Shown piece by piece: positions 10,656 to 21,445 of a DNA stretch of 54,150 nucleotides. Position 1 is the stretch's first letter. Each line of letters opens with the position of its first letter. The DNA lies in contig JBBHKE010002976.1 of the NCBI GenBank assembly GCA_037447655.1, positions 521,449 through 575,598 on the forward strand. The letters run 5' to 3'. The notes below the pieces were generated by a model that searched no databases, was not told where the DNA came from, and worked only from the letters and a program-made list of their open reading frames with translations. Source of the DNA: Zygnema cylindricum (taxonomy: Eukaryota > Streptophyta > Zygnematophyceae > Zygnematales > Zygnemataceae). A program made the position numbers and the translations under genes.

Positions 10656-10665
10656 GCCACGTGGC
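10656..10665. promoter_or_regulatory. Perfect G-box palindrome GCCACGTGGC in LTR 1
   Basis: The same 10-mer occurs in LTR 3 (16185-16194), LTR 4 (19582-19591) and LTR 5. Further CCACGTGTCA motifs follow at about 10719 and 10979. In plants, ACGTG cores are bound by bZIP and bHLH factors in light and abscisic-acid or stress responses, so the LTR may be stress-responsive; that is inference. Confidence 0.5.
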
Positions 10666-11513
10666 GAATAGGTCGTTGTCGTTCTGTCATTTCTTCTCCG
10701 GTATCCAGTAGGATGATGCCACGTGTCAATTTGACTTGTCGAATGGATCTTTGTAGACCGTTGAATTTCAACGGTTGTCCTTACGGGTTGACTGTTGAAA
10801 TATGCGTGAACATGGAACTAGTTGAAGTACGGACCAACCATGTTTGTACCGTACATGAAAGTACAGGTTCCGGAGTACTTTTTGTATGGCCAATGTACGA
10901 CAGCCCCATACTGTGACATTTGTCACATTCGGACTTGTCATCTTGTGTTCCGGAAATCCCGCAATCCAGCAGGAACTCTCCACGTGTCATTCGCGGTGGC
11001 AGTGCCTGAAAACGCCACGTCCCCCACTCTGGAATCCCGGCTCGCACCACGGCCGTCGATTCAGATCGAATATTTCATCCGGACCGTCGAAATGAAATGT
11101 CATTTCGTTAATTCCGTGCGGTCTGAATTTCGTGCGGTCTAATCCCTTTCCATGTATAGTTTGTCCCGTAATTTGTTAAATGACACATACCGCAAAAGGC
11201 ACATTTAAATTTTTAACGTATCCCAGATGGTTTAACATTGGTTATACACTGTTGGGTAAAGCTAACGACTACTAAGTGTGAGATGGACCCTAGGTACCAG
11301 GACCGAATCCTGGGTCTGCCGAAATACCTTTTTAGTAAGTCTACCAATTTCTACTCCTGTCTTACTAGAAGGCCTAGGCAGCCATGGTTCTAACTCCTTA
11401 TTTAGCCATCAGTGACTACAACAAGTGTGGGGGCATGAAGAAGGGAGTTAGAGGCTGACTGCCTCTGCCTTTTGCTATCCTTATAAAGACCTAGAAAATA
11501 CATAAAATCAACA

Positions 11514-11530
11514 CTCCCCTTATTTTCTAG
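11514..11530 (-). other. Polypurine tract, array unit 1
   Basis: The window strand reads CTCCCCTTATTTTCTAG directly after LTR 1. Identical tracts follow LTRs 2, 3 and 4 (13912, 17044, 20441). LTR 5 is instead followed by flanking DNA, confirming it is the outer end. Confidence 0.8.
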
Positions 11531-11585
11531 TCTATTATCCTTTCGACTCCCACACACAAATAAACAAACACTCCCTCCCTTTTTT

Positions 11586-12737
11586 TTATTTATTTTTCTT
11601 TTTCCTTTTCCTTTCATAAAGCTTTAAGATAATACCCTCGAACTTAAAACGGTTTATTAGATGAGCTGAAATAAATACTCGATCTTGCTGATCACACATC
11701 TTACTTTTCATAAATCCGAGCAAAGATTTTATCCACCTCATCTCATTCTCATCCACACAAAATCCGAATTTCCTCTTGTAGTTCAAACAGCTAGCCCCAT
11801 CTCCAATCCGCAACACACACCTAGATGCTAACCCTTTTCTAGGCGCACCTTCATAAATGGCATCACTCCCATTAGTGATGTCAAATTTATTACCTTCCCA
11901 AATTTTCTCAAAACCAAGTGTCCCAACGAAGTTCCTCATAAGATCTACGTCTTCTGTACTCATGTTTTTATCCATGATACTCACCCCATTTTCTGAACTT
12001 TCCTCACTCTCTCCCATGGAATTCTTTCCACTATCACTTTCTAATTTTATTCCCAATAAATATTTCTCCTCCCCTAAACCTTTCATTAAATATTCCTCTT
12101 CTCCCCTATCCTTTAAAACCCCCTCTAGATGTACTTCTCCCCTTTCATCGGAATCCGTTGAAGTCTCCCTTTCCGACCAATTTTCTGTTTCCAAAATATC
12201 TATAAAATTATCCTCATTATTTTTATTTTTCCCTTTTTCAGTTATGGATCCTAGATCCGACTTTCTCATTTCTAAGTCATATTTTATACACTCATTCACG
12301 TCCTCATCAAGTCTAACTCTCTCAAGTACCTTCTCTCTCTTTACTTCCCTTATACCTCCAAAAACACACTGTTGGCTTCGTGGAATTCCTGTATGCTTTT
12401 CACTCTTCTCCATACTACCGATGTGGAGAGGCTCCAAAATATCTTCATCCTCTTTCTCCTCTTCCCCTTCTTCCTCCTCATCCACATTCCAACTTCTAAG
12501 TTCTTCCAATCGAGAACACTCCTGTATATAGTGACCCGATTCTCTACAAAAAAAGCAGACCCGTTTTTCCAAAGCTCCCCTTTCTTTTCCTCTCCCTCTC
12601 TTTCCACCAAAGTTCCGATAAGGTTTACCTTTGTCTCTCTTCCTCTCATCACGCTTCCGCCAATCACCATCACTCCTCTCATCACGCTTCCGCCAATCAC
12701 CACCAGCTGTTAGTGCATGAAACTCTGAGACCTCCAT
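11586..12737 (-). CDS. Open 383-codon gag-derived fusion frame, array unit 1
   Basis: This frame begins at the ATG inside LTR 2 (12735-12737), reads MEVSEFH out of the LTR, and joins directly to gag interior ALTAGGDWRKRDERSDGDWR. A short duplicated DWRKRDER motif, the CCHC zinc knuckle CFFCRESGHYIQEC (near residue 65), a Glu-rich stretch EEEEGEEEKEDED and a long acidic linker follow. The C-terminal third is stitched from relics of reverse transcriptase (GLGEEKYLLGIKLESD) and RNase H (GLASRCVLRIGDGASC, MRWIKSLLGFMKSKM), ending in a basic KRKKKNK tail. About 280 gag codons and the primer-binding site are missing at the LTR junction. It has no polymerase or integrase activity. It could yield an RNA-binding protein; expression is unknown. 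Confidence 0.6.
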   Translation of the reverse strand: MEVSEFHALTAGGDWRKRDERSDGDWRKRDERKRDKGKPYRNFGGKRGRGKERGALEKRVCFFCRESGHYIQECSRLEELRSWNVDEEEEGEEEKEDEDILEPLHIGSMEKSEKHTGIPRSQQCVFGGIREVKREKVLERVRLDEDVNECIKYDLEMRKSDLGSITEKGKNKNNEDNFIDILETENWSERETSTDSDERGEVHLEGVLKDRGEEEYLMKGLGEEKYLLGIKLESDSGKNSMGESEESSENGVSIMDKNMSTEDVDLMRNFVGTLGFEKIWEGNKFDITNGSDAIYEGAPRKGLASRCVLRIGDGASCLNYKRKFGFCVDENEMRWIKSLLGFMKSKMCDQQDRVFISAHLINRFKFEGIILKLYERKRKKKNK

Positions 12738-13911
12738 TGGCCCTCAGAGTATGCAGATCCAAAAGAAGCCAATCTAGATAGTGCCAACTCCAAGTTAATA
12801 TAAACCCAAGTGACTGACCCCTTGACAGTCAGAACCCCAATATAGATTCACCCCTGTGAAATAACACTTTCTGTGTGCTCAGTTCCACCACAGAATGCAA
12901 AGTTAGAATATGAGATTTGGACACATTCACCCACTTTGACTTTCCCTTAGAAATACAGCCACCCTGGCAGACAAAAACTCTGACCGACTACACCCCTGTG
13001 TAGCCTAGACTCCCTTGAGTTCGCAGCAAAAAGAATCACTGAAAATGGTCAAGTAAATTTATATTTATGGCTGGCCAAAGTTTGCCATTTATACAGGGTG
13101 CTCTCTGGGAGAGGCAGCTGCCTACCCAAAATTTATCTAAGTCCTATTCCCTCTCTAAAACTCTATCTACTGAAGTACGGCACCAATCAAACTACTGTAT
13201 CGTACATAAAAGTACAGGTGCCGGTGTACTTTATGTACGGCCATTGTACGACATGGCAAAAATGTCGACACGTGTCATATCCGGATTTGTTCCCGTAATC
13301 TCCGGAGTTGCCGCAATCCAATGTAGTGTTACCACGTGTCACTTAATGTGGCGGTGATCGCAAACCGCCAAAATCGTACGCCGCGATCTCGGCATCCTTC
13401 GCGGCCGTCCGATCAAATTTGGATTTCAATCGTGGCCGTCATAAATACCTGCGCGGTATTCTTTCCGGCGTCAAACAAACCGCGCGGTATTTATTTCGTA
13501 ATCGTACCGTACGTCGTACTTTCCACAACTGTTTCTATGCAGTATGCATAAAGTTCTAGTTAAATGAATTATTCTTATAGTAACTATTTAAATAAATATC
13601 ATACCTCTTAATATCTAATACAATTTAGACTATCTGGATAAGACTACCGGCTATTGCGGGTGTGACAAGTAGCAGCTACCAGGATCAAATCCTGGACCTG
13701 GCAAAACTATCTTTTAGAGAAAACCCCCTATAAAACAACTGTCTGTCTCCCTCTAGACAGCACAGGCAGCCATGGCTAACTCCTCCTTCAGTCTTCAGTG
13801 ACTGCGACAAGTGTGGGGACTTGAGGAGGAGTTAGAGGCAGGCTGTCAATATCTACTATTTTGCTTTTTATTTTGCAATCTTTAGACCTAGAAAATACTT
13901 GAATTCCAACA
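12718..13911 (-). repeat. LTR 2 of the array (divergent subfamily IIb)
   Basis: 1194 bp, from TGAAACTCTGAGACC to GAATTCCAACA. Shorter and clearly diverged from the other four LTRs, with a conserved outline: TATA-like motif near 12797, T-arm-like hairpin CCAGGATCAAATCCTGG at 13679-13695, AGGCAGCCATGGCTAAC near 13766. It serves as the 5' LTR of unit 1 and the 3' LTR of unit 2, so the array mixes two LTR types. Confidence 0.88.
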
Positions 13912-13929
13912 CTCCCCTTATTTTCTAGT

Positions 13930-14745
13930 CTATTTTTCTTTCAACTCCCACAAACAAGTAAACAAACATCCCCTCCCCTTTTTCCTTTTCTTTTTCCTTT
14001 TTCCTTTTCCTTTCATAAAACTTAAGTATTTAACACAGTGCATTAAATGAACTGAAATGATAATTATATCACACATTTTATTTAACATCCCATTTTTCTT
14101 AAATTCAAGCAAAGATTTTATCCACTTCATCACTATTTCATCCACACACAAACCGATTTCCCTCTTGCGATCCAAATAGCCAGCCCCATTTCCAATCTGC
14201 AACATACACCTAGATGCTAACCCTTTTACAGGCACATCTTCGTCACACCAAGTAGTGATGTCAAATCCATCCACCCCCAAATATTCCCAAAAACCACTAG
14301 TCCCCACTAAGTTCCTCATAGGATATACATCTTTCGTACTCATATTTTTATCCATGATAATTACCCCATTTTCTGAACTTCCCTCACTCTCTCCCATGGA
14401 ATTCTTTCCACTATTACTTTCTAATTTAGTTCCCAATAAATATTTCTTCTCCCCTAAACCTTTAATCAAATATTTCGTGCCAGTCTCAAAACCCTTATCA
14501 TCTAACACAAGAGTTGAGATGAGGTTTTTTTTTAGCTCTAAAATAAACAACACATCAGAGAATGTCACTATGAATGTCTTCCCCTCCACTAAGACTTTCA
14601 GTTCTACAAATCCTACCAAAGTAGTAGTGACTACCCTCCCATCCCCATACTCTATCTCTACGGTGGGAATGTTTCTTATATTAGTGAACCGGTTTTTGTC
14701 CTTACACATGTGCATGGAAAACCCGAATCCACATTCCAACCTCAT
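13930..14745 (-). pseudogene. Protease to reverse transcriptase/RNase H deletion fusion, array unit 2
   Basis: 271 open codons. The N-terminal part is a copia protease remnant (FSMHMCKDKNRFTNIRNIPT, VEIEYGDGRVVTT, DVLFILELKKNLIST, VLDDKGFETGTK). It is fused without interruption to YLIKGLGEKKYLLGTKLES from the reverse transcriptase palm and then RNase H scraps (GLASRCMLQIGNGAG, VMKWIKSLLEF). The protease catalytic DSG has been altered (GFGFS context). All of integrase and the YVDD region are gone. The fused design parallels units 1, 3 and 4 but keeps more protease. Confidence 0.75.
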
Positions 14746-15642
14746 TCACCTTTTAATCCTCCAAAAGCACATTTATGCTTTCGAGGAATTTCGACCTCGG
14801 TCTTCGCCTCCAACTCCCCATCCAACAAGAGCTCATCGTCCTCGTCCTCAGATTCCTCCTCATGCACTTGTGTCACAAGAGCCTTTTTCTTTCCTCTTGG
14901 AGGTCCACTGATTTGTCCCTCTTTTAATCAAAGTTCGGTTAGCTTAGTGCACTCCGCCATAGAGTGCATTGGTTTCTTACAAAAATGACACAAACCCTTA
15001 AGAGCCCTAGGTCCGAGCTCATCAGTCTGATTTTTGTGCCCCCCTTCCAAAAATTTTCGACCAGTTTTTTAGAATCCTTGTACCTCCAATCGGTCCCTGT
15101 TGCCAAGGCTTGCCCATTCTTTCCTCCCCTTCGGATCTCCATTGAATTCTCTCGAACGACAATCATCCATACCACTGAATTCCATATCCAACTTGAGTCC
15201 GACAAGTCCTACACACGATTGACTACACTCTTGAACTCATCTACTAACTTCATGAACAAGCAGTTTACTTTTCCTTTTCAGTTTCTGCTTTTCCAGCATT
15301 CTCTAGCTCCATGAAAAGTGTTGCGAGTTCATTACAAAAATTGAACATCTTCCCCCCTTTCTATACATATGCATTTATTATCAGATAAGCAAAGTGTTGT
15401 TGCCAAATCGTAGCACTAGAGTACATCTCTATGAGAGCCACCCATAGATCGGTTGCCCTTTCTACTTGCAAATGAAGGGATGCAAGTGCTTGAGTAAGAT
15501 GGTGGAGAATGAAGTGCTTTGTTGCCATATTGTTATAGTCATAGATAGCTATATCATTCTCGATATTCCTCACAATAGGTAACATGAATGTTGAACCGCA
15601 TGCTATACGTGTGATCGTCTCCTTCTCCTTTCCTTTGTCCAT
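14746..15642 (-). pseudogene. Decayed gag of array unit 2
   Basis: Closer to element I gag than to units 1, 3 and 4. It starts directly at the LTR 3 boundary with MDKGKEKETITR, continues with LHLQVERATDLWVAL, a stretch with several stops and frame changes (15205-15370), SSWIWNSVVWMIVVRENS, LATGTDWRYKDSKK, and a zinc knuckle of the form CHFCKKPMHSMAEC in another frame near 14960-15000. About the first 80 gag codons and the primer-binding site are deleted exactly at the LTR end. Confidence 0.7.
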
Positions 15643-17043
15643 TGTAATTCTAAGGGTTCCATTGCCACACAGAATTCGCAGGTCTAAAGAAGATAAACTA
15701 GATAGTGTCGACTCCAAGTTATATAAACCCAAATGATTGACCCCTTGACAATCAGAAACCCATTACAGCTTTACCCGTGTGAAAAAAAACTTTCTGTGTG
15801 CTCAATTCCACCACAGAATGTAAAGTTAGAATATGAGTTTTGGATAACATTCCCCACTTTGACTTTCCCTTAAAAATGCAGCCACACTGGTAGGCAAACA
15901 CTCTGACCGACTACACCCCTGTGTAGCGTAGAATCCCCTGAGACCGCAGCAAAAAGAATCACTCAAATGGTCAAGTAAATTGATTATTATGGCTGGCCAA
16001 CGTTTGCCTTTTATACAAGATGCTCTCTGGGAGAGGCGACTACCTACCAAAAATATTCTAAGTCCTAAAACCTACTCAGAACCCCCCTAGACCAATCAAA
16101 TTGCAGCACACTATATAATGTACAAAGAAAGTACGGTAGCTGTCGTACTTTATGTACGGAAATATTCGGCACCACTCTAGGCATGCCACGTGGCGAAAAA
16201 GTCGTCGCCGTTCTGTCCCTTTCTTCTCCGATATCCAGTAGGATGATGCCACGTGTCAATTTGACTTGTCGAATGGATCTTTGTTGACCGTTGAATTTCA
16301 ACGGTCGTCCTTACGGGTTGACTGTTGAAATATGCGTGAACATGGAACTAGTTGAAGAACGGACCAACCATGTTTGTACCGTACATGAAAGTACAGGTTC
16401 CGGAGTACTTTTTGTATGGTCAATGTACGACAGCCCAATACTGTGACATTTGTCACATTTGGACTTGTCATCTTGTGTTCCGGAAATCCCGCAATCCAGC
16501 AGGAACTCTCCACGTGTCATTCGCGGTGGCAGTGCCTGAAAACGCCACGTCCCCCACTCTGGAATCCCGGCTCGCACCACGGACGTCGATTCAGATCGAA
16601 TATTTCATCCGGACCGTCGAAATGAAATGTCATTTCGTTAATTCCGTGCGGTCTGAATTTCGTGCGGTCTAATCCCTTTCCATGTATAGTTTGTCCCGTA
16701 ATTTGTTAAATGACACATACCGCAAAAGGCACATTTAAATTTTTAACGTATCCCAGATGGTTTAACATTGGTTATACACTGTTGGGTAAAGCTAACGACT
16801 ACTAAGTGTGAGATGGACACTAGGTACCAGGACCGAATCCTGGGTCTGCCGAAATACCTTTTTAGTAAGTCTACCAATTTCTACTCCTGTCTTACTAGAA
16901 GGCCTAGGCAGCCATGGTTCTAACTCCTTATTTAGCCATCAGTGACTACAACAAGTGTGGGGGCATGAAGAAGGGAGTTAGAGGCTGACTGCCTCTGCCT
17001 TTTGCTATCCTTATAAAGACCTAGAAAATACATAAAATCAACA
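15643..17043 (-). repeat. LTR 3 of the array
   Basis: 1401 bp, from TGTAATTCTAAGGG to AAAATCAACA. Similar to LTRs 1, 4 and 5 but distinct in its left 600 bp. It acts as the 5' LTR of unit 2 and the 3' LTR of unit 3. Confidence 0.92.
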
Positions 17044-17115
17044 CTCCCCTTATTTTCTAGTCTATTATCCTTTCGACTCCCACACACAAATAAACAAACA
17101 CTCCCTCCCTTTTTT

Positions 17116-18048
17116 TTATTTATTTTTCTTTTTCCTTTTCCTTTCATAAAGCTTTAAGATAATACCCTCGAACTTAAAACGGTTTATTAGATGAGCTGAA
17201 ATAAATACTCGATCTTGCTGATCACACATCTTACTTTTCATAAATCCGAGCAAAGATTTTATCCACCTCATCTCATTCTCATCCACACAAAATCCGAATT
17301 TCCTCTTGTAGTTCAAACAGCTAGCCCCATCTCCAATCCGCAACACACACCTAGATGCTAACCCTTTTCTAGGCGCACCTTCATAAATGGCATCACTCCC
17401 ATTAGTGATGTCAAATTTATTACCTTCCCAAATTTTCTCAAAACCAAGTGTCCCAACGAAGTTCCTCATAAGATCTACGTCTTCTGTACTCATGTTTTTA
17501 TCCATGATACTCACCCCATTTTCTGAACTTTCCTCACTCTCTCCCATGGAATTCTTTCCACTATCACTTTCTAATTTTATTCCCAATAAATATTTCTCCT
17601 CCCCTAAACCTTTCATTAAATATTCCTCTTCTCCCCTATCCTTTAAAACCCCCTCTAGATGTACTTCTCCCCTTTCATCGGAATCCGTTGAAGTCTCCCT
17701 TTCCGACCAATTTTCTGTTTCCAAAATATCTATAAAATTATCCTCATTATTTTTATTTTTCCCTTTTTCAGTTATGGATCCTAGATCCGACTTTCTCATT
17801 TCTAAGTCATATTTTATACACTCATTCACGTCCTCATCAAGTCTAACTCTCTCAAGTACCTTCTCTCTCTTTACTTCCCTTATACCTCCAAAAGCACACT
17901 GTTGGCTTCGTGGAATTCCTGTATGCTTTTCACTCTTCTCCATACTACCGATGTGGAGAGGCTCCAAAATATCTTCATCCTCTTTCTCCTCTTCCCCTTC
18001 TTCCTCCTCATCCACATTCCAACTTCTAAGTCTTCCAATCGAGAACAC
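17116..18048 (-). pseudogene. Acidic linker plus RT/RNase H relic, array unit 3
   Basis: 310 open codons, nearly identical to the C-terminal part of the unit 1 frame. It no longer joins the zinc knuckle in frame because one base is missing near 18030 relative to unit 1 (AGTCTTCC here, AGTTCTTCC there). It lacks YVDD and RNase H catalytic context; no enzyme activity is expected. Confidence 0.7.
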
Positions 18049-18767
18049 TCCTGTATATAGTGACCCGATTCTCTACAAAAAAAGCAGACCCGTTTTTCCA
18101 AAGCTCCCCTTTCTTTTCCTCTCCCTCTCTTTCCACCAAAGTTCCGATAAGGTTTACCTTTGTCTCTCTTCCTCTCATCACGCTTCCGCCAATCACCATC
18201 ACTCCTCTCATCACGCTTCCGCCAATCACCACCAGCTGTTAGTGCATTCACCCTATCACTTCCCCTACGAAGCTCTAAAGTGCTTTCCCTCACAAGAATC
18301 ATCCCCATGGTAATGCTCCAAGTCCATGAGGAGCCATCCATTTCTTGCATACGGTTAATTATGTTTTCATACTCATCTGGGAGTTTCATGATTAATGTGT
18401 TAATCTTTCTCTCCTCAGATTCCACATACCCTGCACTAGCAAGCTCAACATATAACGCAACAATATCATTGCAAAACTCTATCATGCTACCGCCTTTATA
18501 AACATAGGCCTCTATTTCATGTTTTACTAATTGTTGCCTCTGAATAGTCTCACTCTTATAAATCTGAATTAGTGTTTCCCAAATTTCCGAAGACTTAGTT
18601 AGATTTAACAGAGTGATAGCTATAGACTTAGACACGTATCTAAGTATGAGATGTTTTGCTACAGTGTTTTTGTATTCCCATATTTTTTTATCATTTTCTT
18701 CAGTTTTTGGTTCAATTATAGTCCGTACAAGTGGAACGGTATCCGAGAGCCTAGCTCCCCTCACCAT
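17880..18767 (-). pseudogene. gag body, array unit 3
   Basis: Open from MVRGARLSDTVPLVRT through WEYKNTVAKHLILRYVSKS, EIWETLIQIYKSETIQRQQL, AYVYKGGSMIEFCNDIVALY and LIMKLPDEYENIINRM to the zinc knuckle CFFCRESGHYIQEC. It then enters a wrong frame after SRLED because of the one-base deletion shared with unit 4. These are the UBN2/gag-type helical core and RNA-binding knuckle of plant copia Gag. A stop (TAA) separates it from the N-terminal segment upstream. Confidence 0.8.
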
Positions 18768-19058
18768 AGGTGTTCCTTTTTACTTTTCCTTGTTTCCCCT
18801 TTCCATGGCAATGTTCTTCCCTTCACCTTCCATAACATCTGAAATCCGGTTGGTTTTCTGGGAAGTCCCAGATGAATCTCTGTAGTGAGTTCCACCAAAG
18901 GCGGGTGGCGGACACCTCACTTGTCTCGAAACAATCGCTCACAAGTGCTTTTTGAAAAGCAATCCCTCCATCGTAAACTCCCAATAAGTGAAGTCTTTTC
19001 CATCAAACATAGGCACCCTAGATGGTGGGCCCATAACCTGAAATTCTATGGGCTCCAT
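18768..19058 (-). pseudogene. gag N-terminus across the primer site, array unit 3
   Basis: The ATG at 19056-19058 is inside LTR 4. The frame reads MEPIEFQVMGPPSRVPMFDG, crossing the LTR end and the primer-binding site, then FTYWEFTMEGLLFKKHL and a TGA, then further gag-like sequence to a TAA before 18767. Element I has Trp (TGG) at the TGA position, so it is a point mutation. Confidence 0.75.
19024..19038 (-). other. Primer-binding site, array unit 3
   Basis: The window strand reads GGTGGGCCCATAACC, abutting LTR 4. Perfect complement to the anticodon region of initiator tRNA-Met (half-tRNA priming as in copia). It also encodes VMGPP of gag. Confidence 0.85.
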
Positions 19059-20440
19059 TGCCACACAGAATTCATAGATCCAAAGAAGCTAATCTAGATA
19101 GTGCCGACTCCAAGTTTATATAAACCCAAATGATTGACCCCTTGACAATCAAAACCCCATTAGAGATTCACCCCTGTGAAATAAGACTTTCTATGTGCTC
19201 AGTTCCACCACTGAATGCAAAGTTAGAATATGAGTTTTGGATAACATTCCCCACTTTGACTTTCCCTTAAAAATGCAGCCACACTGGCAGGCAAACACTC
19301 TGACCGACTACACCCTTGTGTAGCGTAGAATCCCCTGAGTCCGCAGCAAAAAGAATCACTGAAATGGTCAAGTAAATTGATTATTATGGCTGGCCAAAGT
19401 TTGCCCTTTATACAAGATGCTCTCTGGGAGAGGCGACTACCTACCAAAAATATTCTAAGTCCTAAAACCTACTCAGAACCCCCCTAGACCTATCAAATTG
19501 CAGCATACTACATAATGTACAGAGAAAGTACGGTAGCCGTCGTACTTTATGCACGGAAATATTCGGCACCACTCTAGGCAGGCCACGTGGCGAAAAAGTC
19601 GTCGCCGTTCTGTCCTTTTCTTCTCCGGTATCCAGTAGGATGATGCCACGTGTCACTTTGACTTGCCGAATGGATATTTGTTGACCGTTGAATTTCAACG
19701 GTCGTCGTTACGCGTTGACCGTTGAAATCTGCGTCAACATGGAACTAGTTGAAGCACGGACCAACCATGTCTGTACCGTACATGAAAGTACAAGTTCCGG
19801 AGTACTTTTTGTACGGTCAATGTACGACATCCCCATACTGTGACATTTGTCACATCCAGACTTGTCATCTTGTGTTCCAGAAATCCCGCAATCCAGCAGG
19901 AACTCTCCACGTGTCATTCGCGGTGGCAGTGCCTGAAAACGCCACGTCACCCACTCTGGAATCCCGGCTCGCACCACGGCCGTCGATTCAGATCGAATAT
20001 TTCATCCGGACCGTTGAAATGAAATGTCATTTCGTTAATTCCGTGCGGTCTGAATTTCGTGCGGTCTAATCCCTTTCCATGTATAGTTTGTCTCGTAATT
20101 TGTTAAATGACACATACCGCAAAAGACACATTTAAATTCTTAACATATCCCATATGGTTTAACATTGGTTATACACTGTTGGATAAAGCTAACGACTACT
20201 AAGTGTGAGATGGACACTAGGTACCAGGACCGAATCCTGGGTCTGCCGAAATACCTTTTTAGTAAGTCTACCAATTTCTACTCCTGTCTTACTAGAAGGC
20301 CTAGGCAGCCATGGTTATAACTCCTTATTTAGCCATCAGTGACTACAACAAGTGTGGGGGCATGAAGAAGGGAGTTAGAGGCTGACTGCCTCTGCCTTTT
20401 GCTATCCTTATAAAGACCTAGAAAATACATAAAATCAACA
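19039..20440 (-). repeat. LTR 4 of the array
   Basis: 1402 bp, TGAAATTC to AAAATCAACA. Almost identical to LTR 5 at an offset of 3397. Confidence 0.93.
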
Positions 20441-20512
20441 CTCCCCTTATTTTCTAGTCTATTATCCTTTCGACTCCCACACACAAATAAACAAACACTC
20501 CCTCCCTTTTTT

Positions 20513-21445
20513 TTATTTATTTTTCTTTTTCCTTTTCCTTTCATAAAGCTTTAAGATAATACCCTCGAACTTAAAACGGTTTATTAGATGAGCTGAAATA
20601 AATACTCGATCTTGCTGATCACACATCTTACTTTTCATAAATCCGAGCAAAGATTTTATCCACCTCATCTCATTCTCATCCACACAAAATCCGAATTTCC
20701 TCTTGTAGTTCAAACAGCTAGCCCCATCTCCAATCCGCAACACACACCTAGATGCTAACCCTTTTCTAGGCGCACCTTCATAAATGGCATCACTCCCATT
20801 AGTGATGTCAAATTTATTACCTTCCCAAATTTTCTCAAAACCAAGTGTCCCAACGAAGTTCCTCATAAGATCTACGTCTTCTGTACTCATGTTTTTATCC
20901 ATGATACTCACCCCATTTTCTGAACTTTCCTCACTCTCTCCCATGGAATTCTTTCCACTATCACTTTCTAATTTTATTCCCAATAAATATTTCTCCTCCC
21001 CTAAACCTTTCATTAAATATTCCTCTTCTCCCCTATCCTTTAAAACCCCCTCTAGATGTACTTCTCCCCTTTCATCGGAATCCGTTGAAGTCTCCCTTTC
21101 CGACCAATTTTCTGTTTCCAAAATATCTATAAAATTATCCTCATTATTTTTATTTTTCCCTTTTTCAGTTATGGATCCTAGATCCGACTTTCTCATTTCT
21201 AAGTCATATTTTATACACTCATTCACGTCCTCATCAAGTCTAACTCTCTCAAGTACCTTCTCTCTCTTTACTTCCCTTGTACCTCCAAAAGCACACTGTT
21301 GGCTTCGTGGAATTCCTGTATGCTTTTCACTCTTCTCCATACTACCGATGTGGAGAGGCTCCAAAATATCTTCATCCTCTTTCTCCTCTTCCCCTTCTTC
21401 CTCCTCATCCACATTCCAACTTCTAAGTCTTCCAATCGAGAACAC
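20513..21445 (-). pseudogene. Acidic linker plus RT/RNase H relic, array unit 4
   Basis: 310 codons, a near-exact repeat of 17116-18048; by eye one residue differs (FGGTRE here, FGGIRE there). It carries the same upstream one-base deletion. Confidence 0.7.

Larger units (their letters stand above)
10123..11513 (-). repeat. LTR 1 of the array (outer 3' LTR)
   Basis: 1391 bp, from TGAAATTCTATGGG to AAAATCAACA on the window strand. It has a TATA-like palindrome GTTTATATAAAC at 10198-10209, about 60 bases upstream of a gag-type ATG (10140-10142), G-box motifs, and a tRNA T-arm-like hairpin at 11297-11313. The half from about 10768 to the end is nearly identical to LTR 3 at an offset of 5530. Confidence 0.92.

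Noticed and set aside
17387-18313. 308-codon plus-strand open frame (also at 20784-21710 and, shorter, 11857-12531)
   Set aside because: It is the exact antisense of the gag/acidic-linker coding of element II; Ser/Pro/Leu-rich because it mirrors Glu/Lys/Gly codons. No motif of its own.
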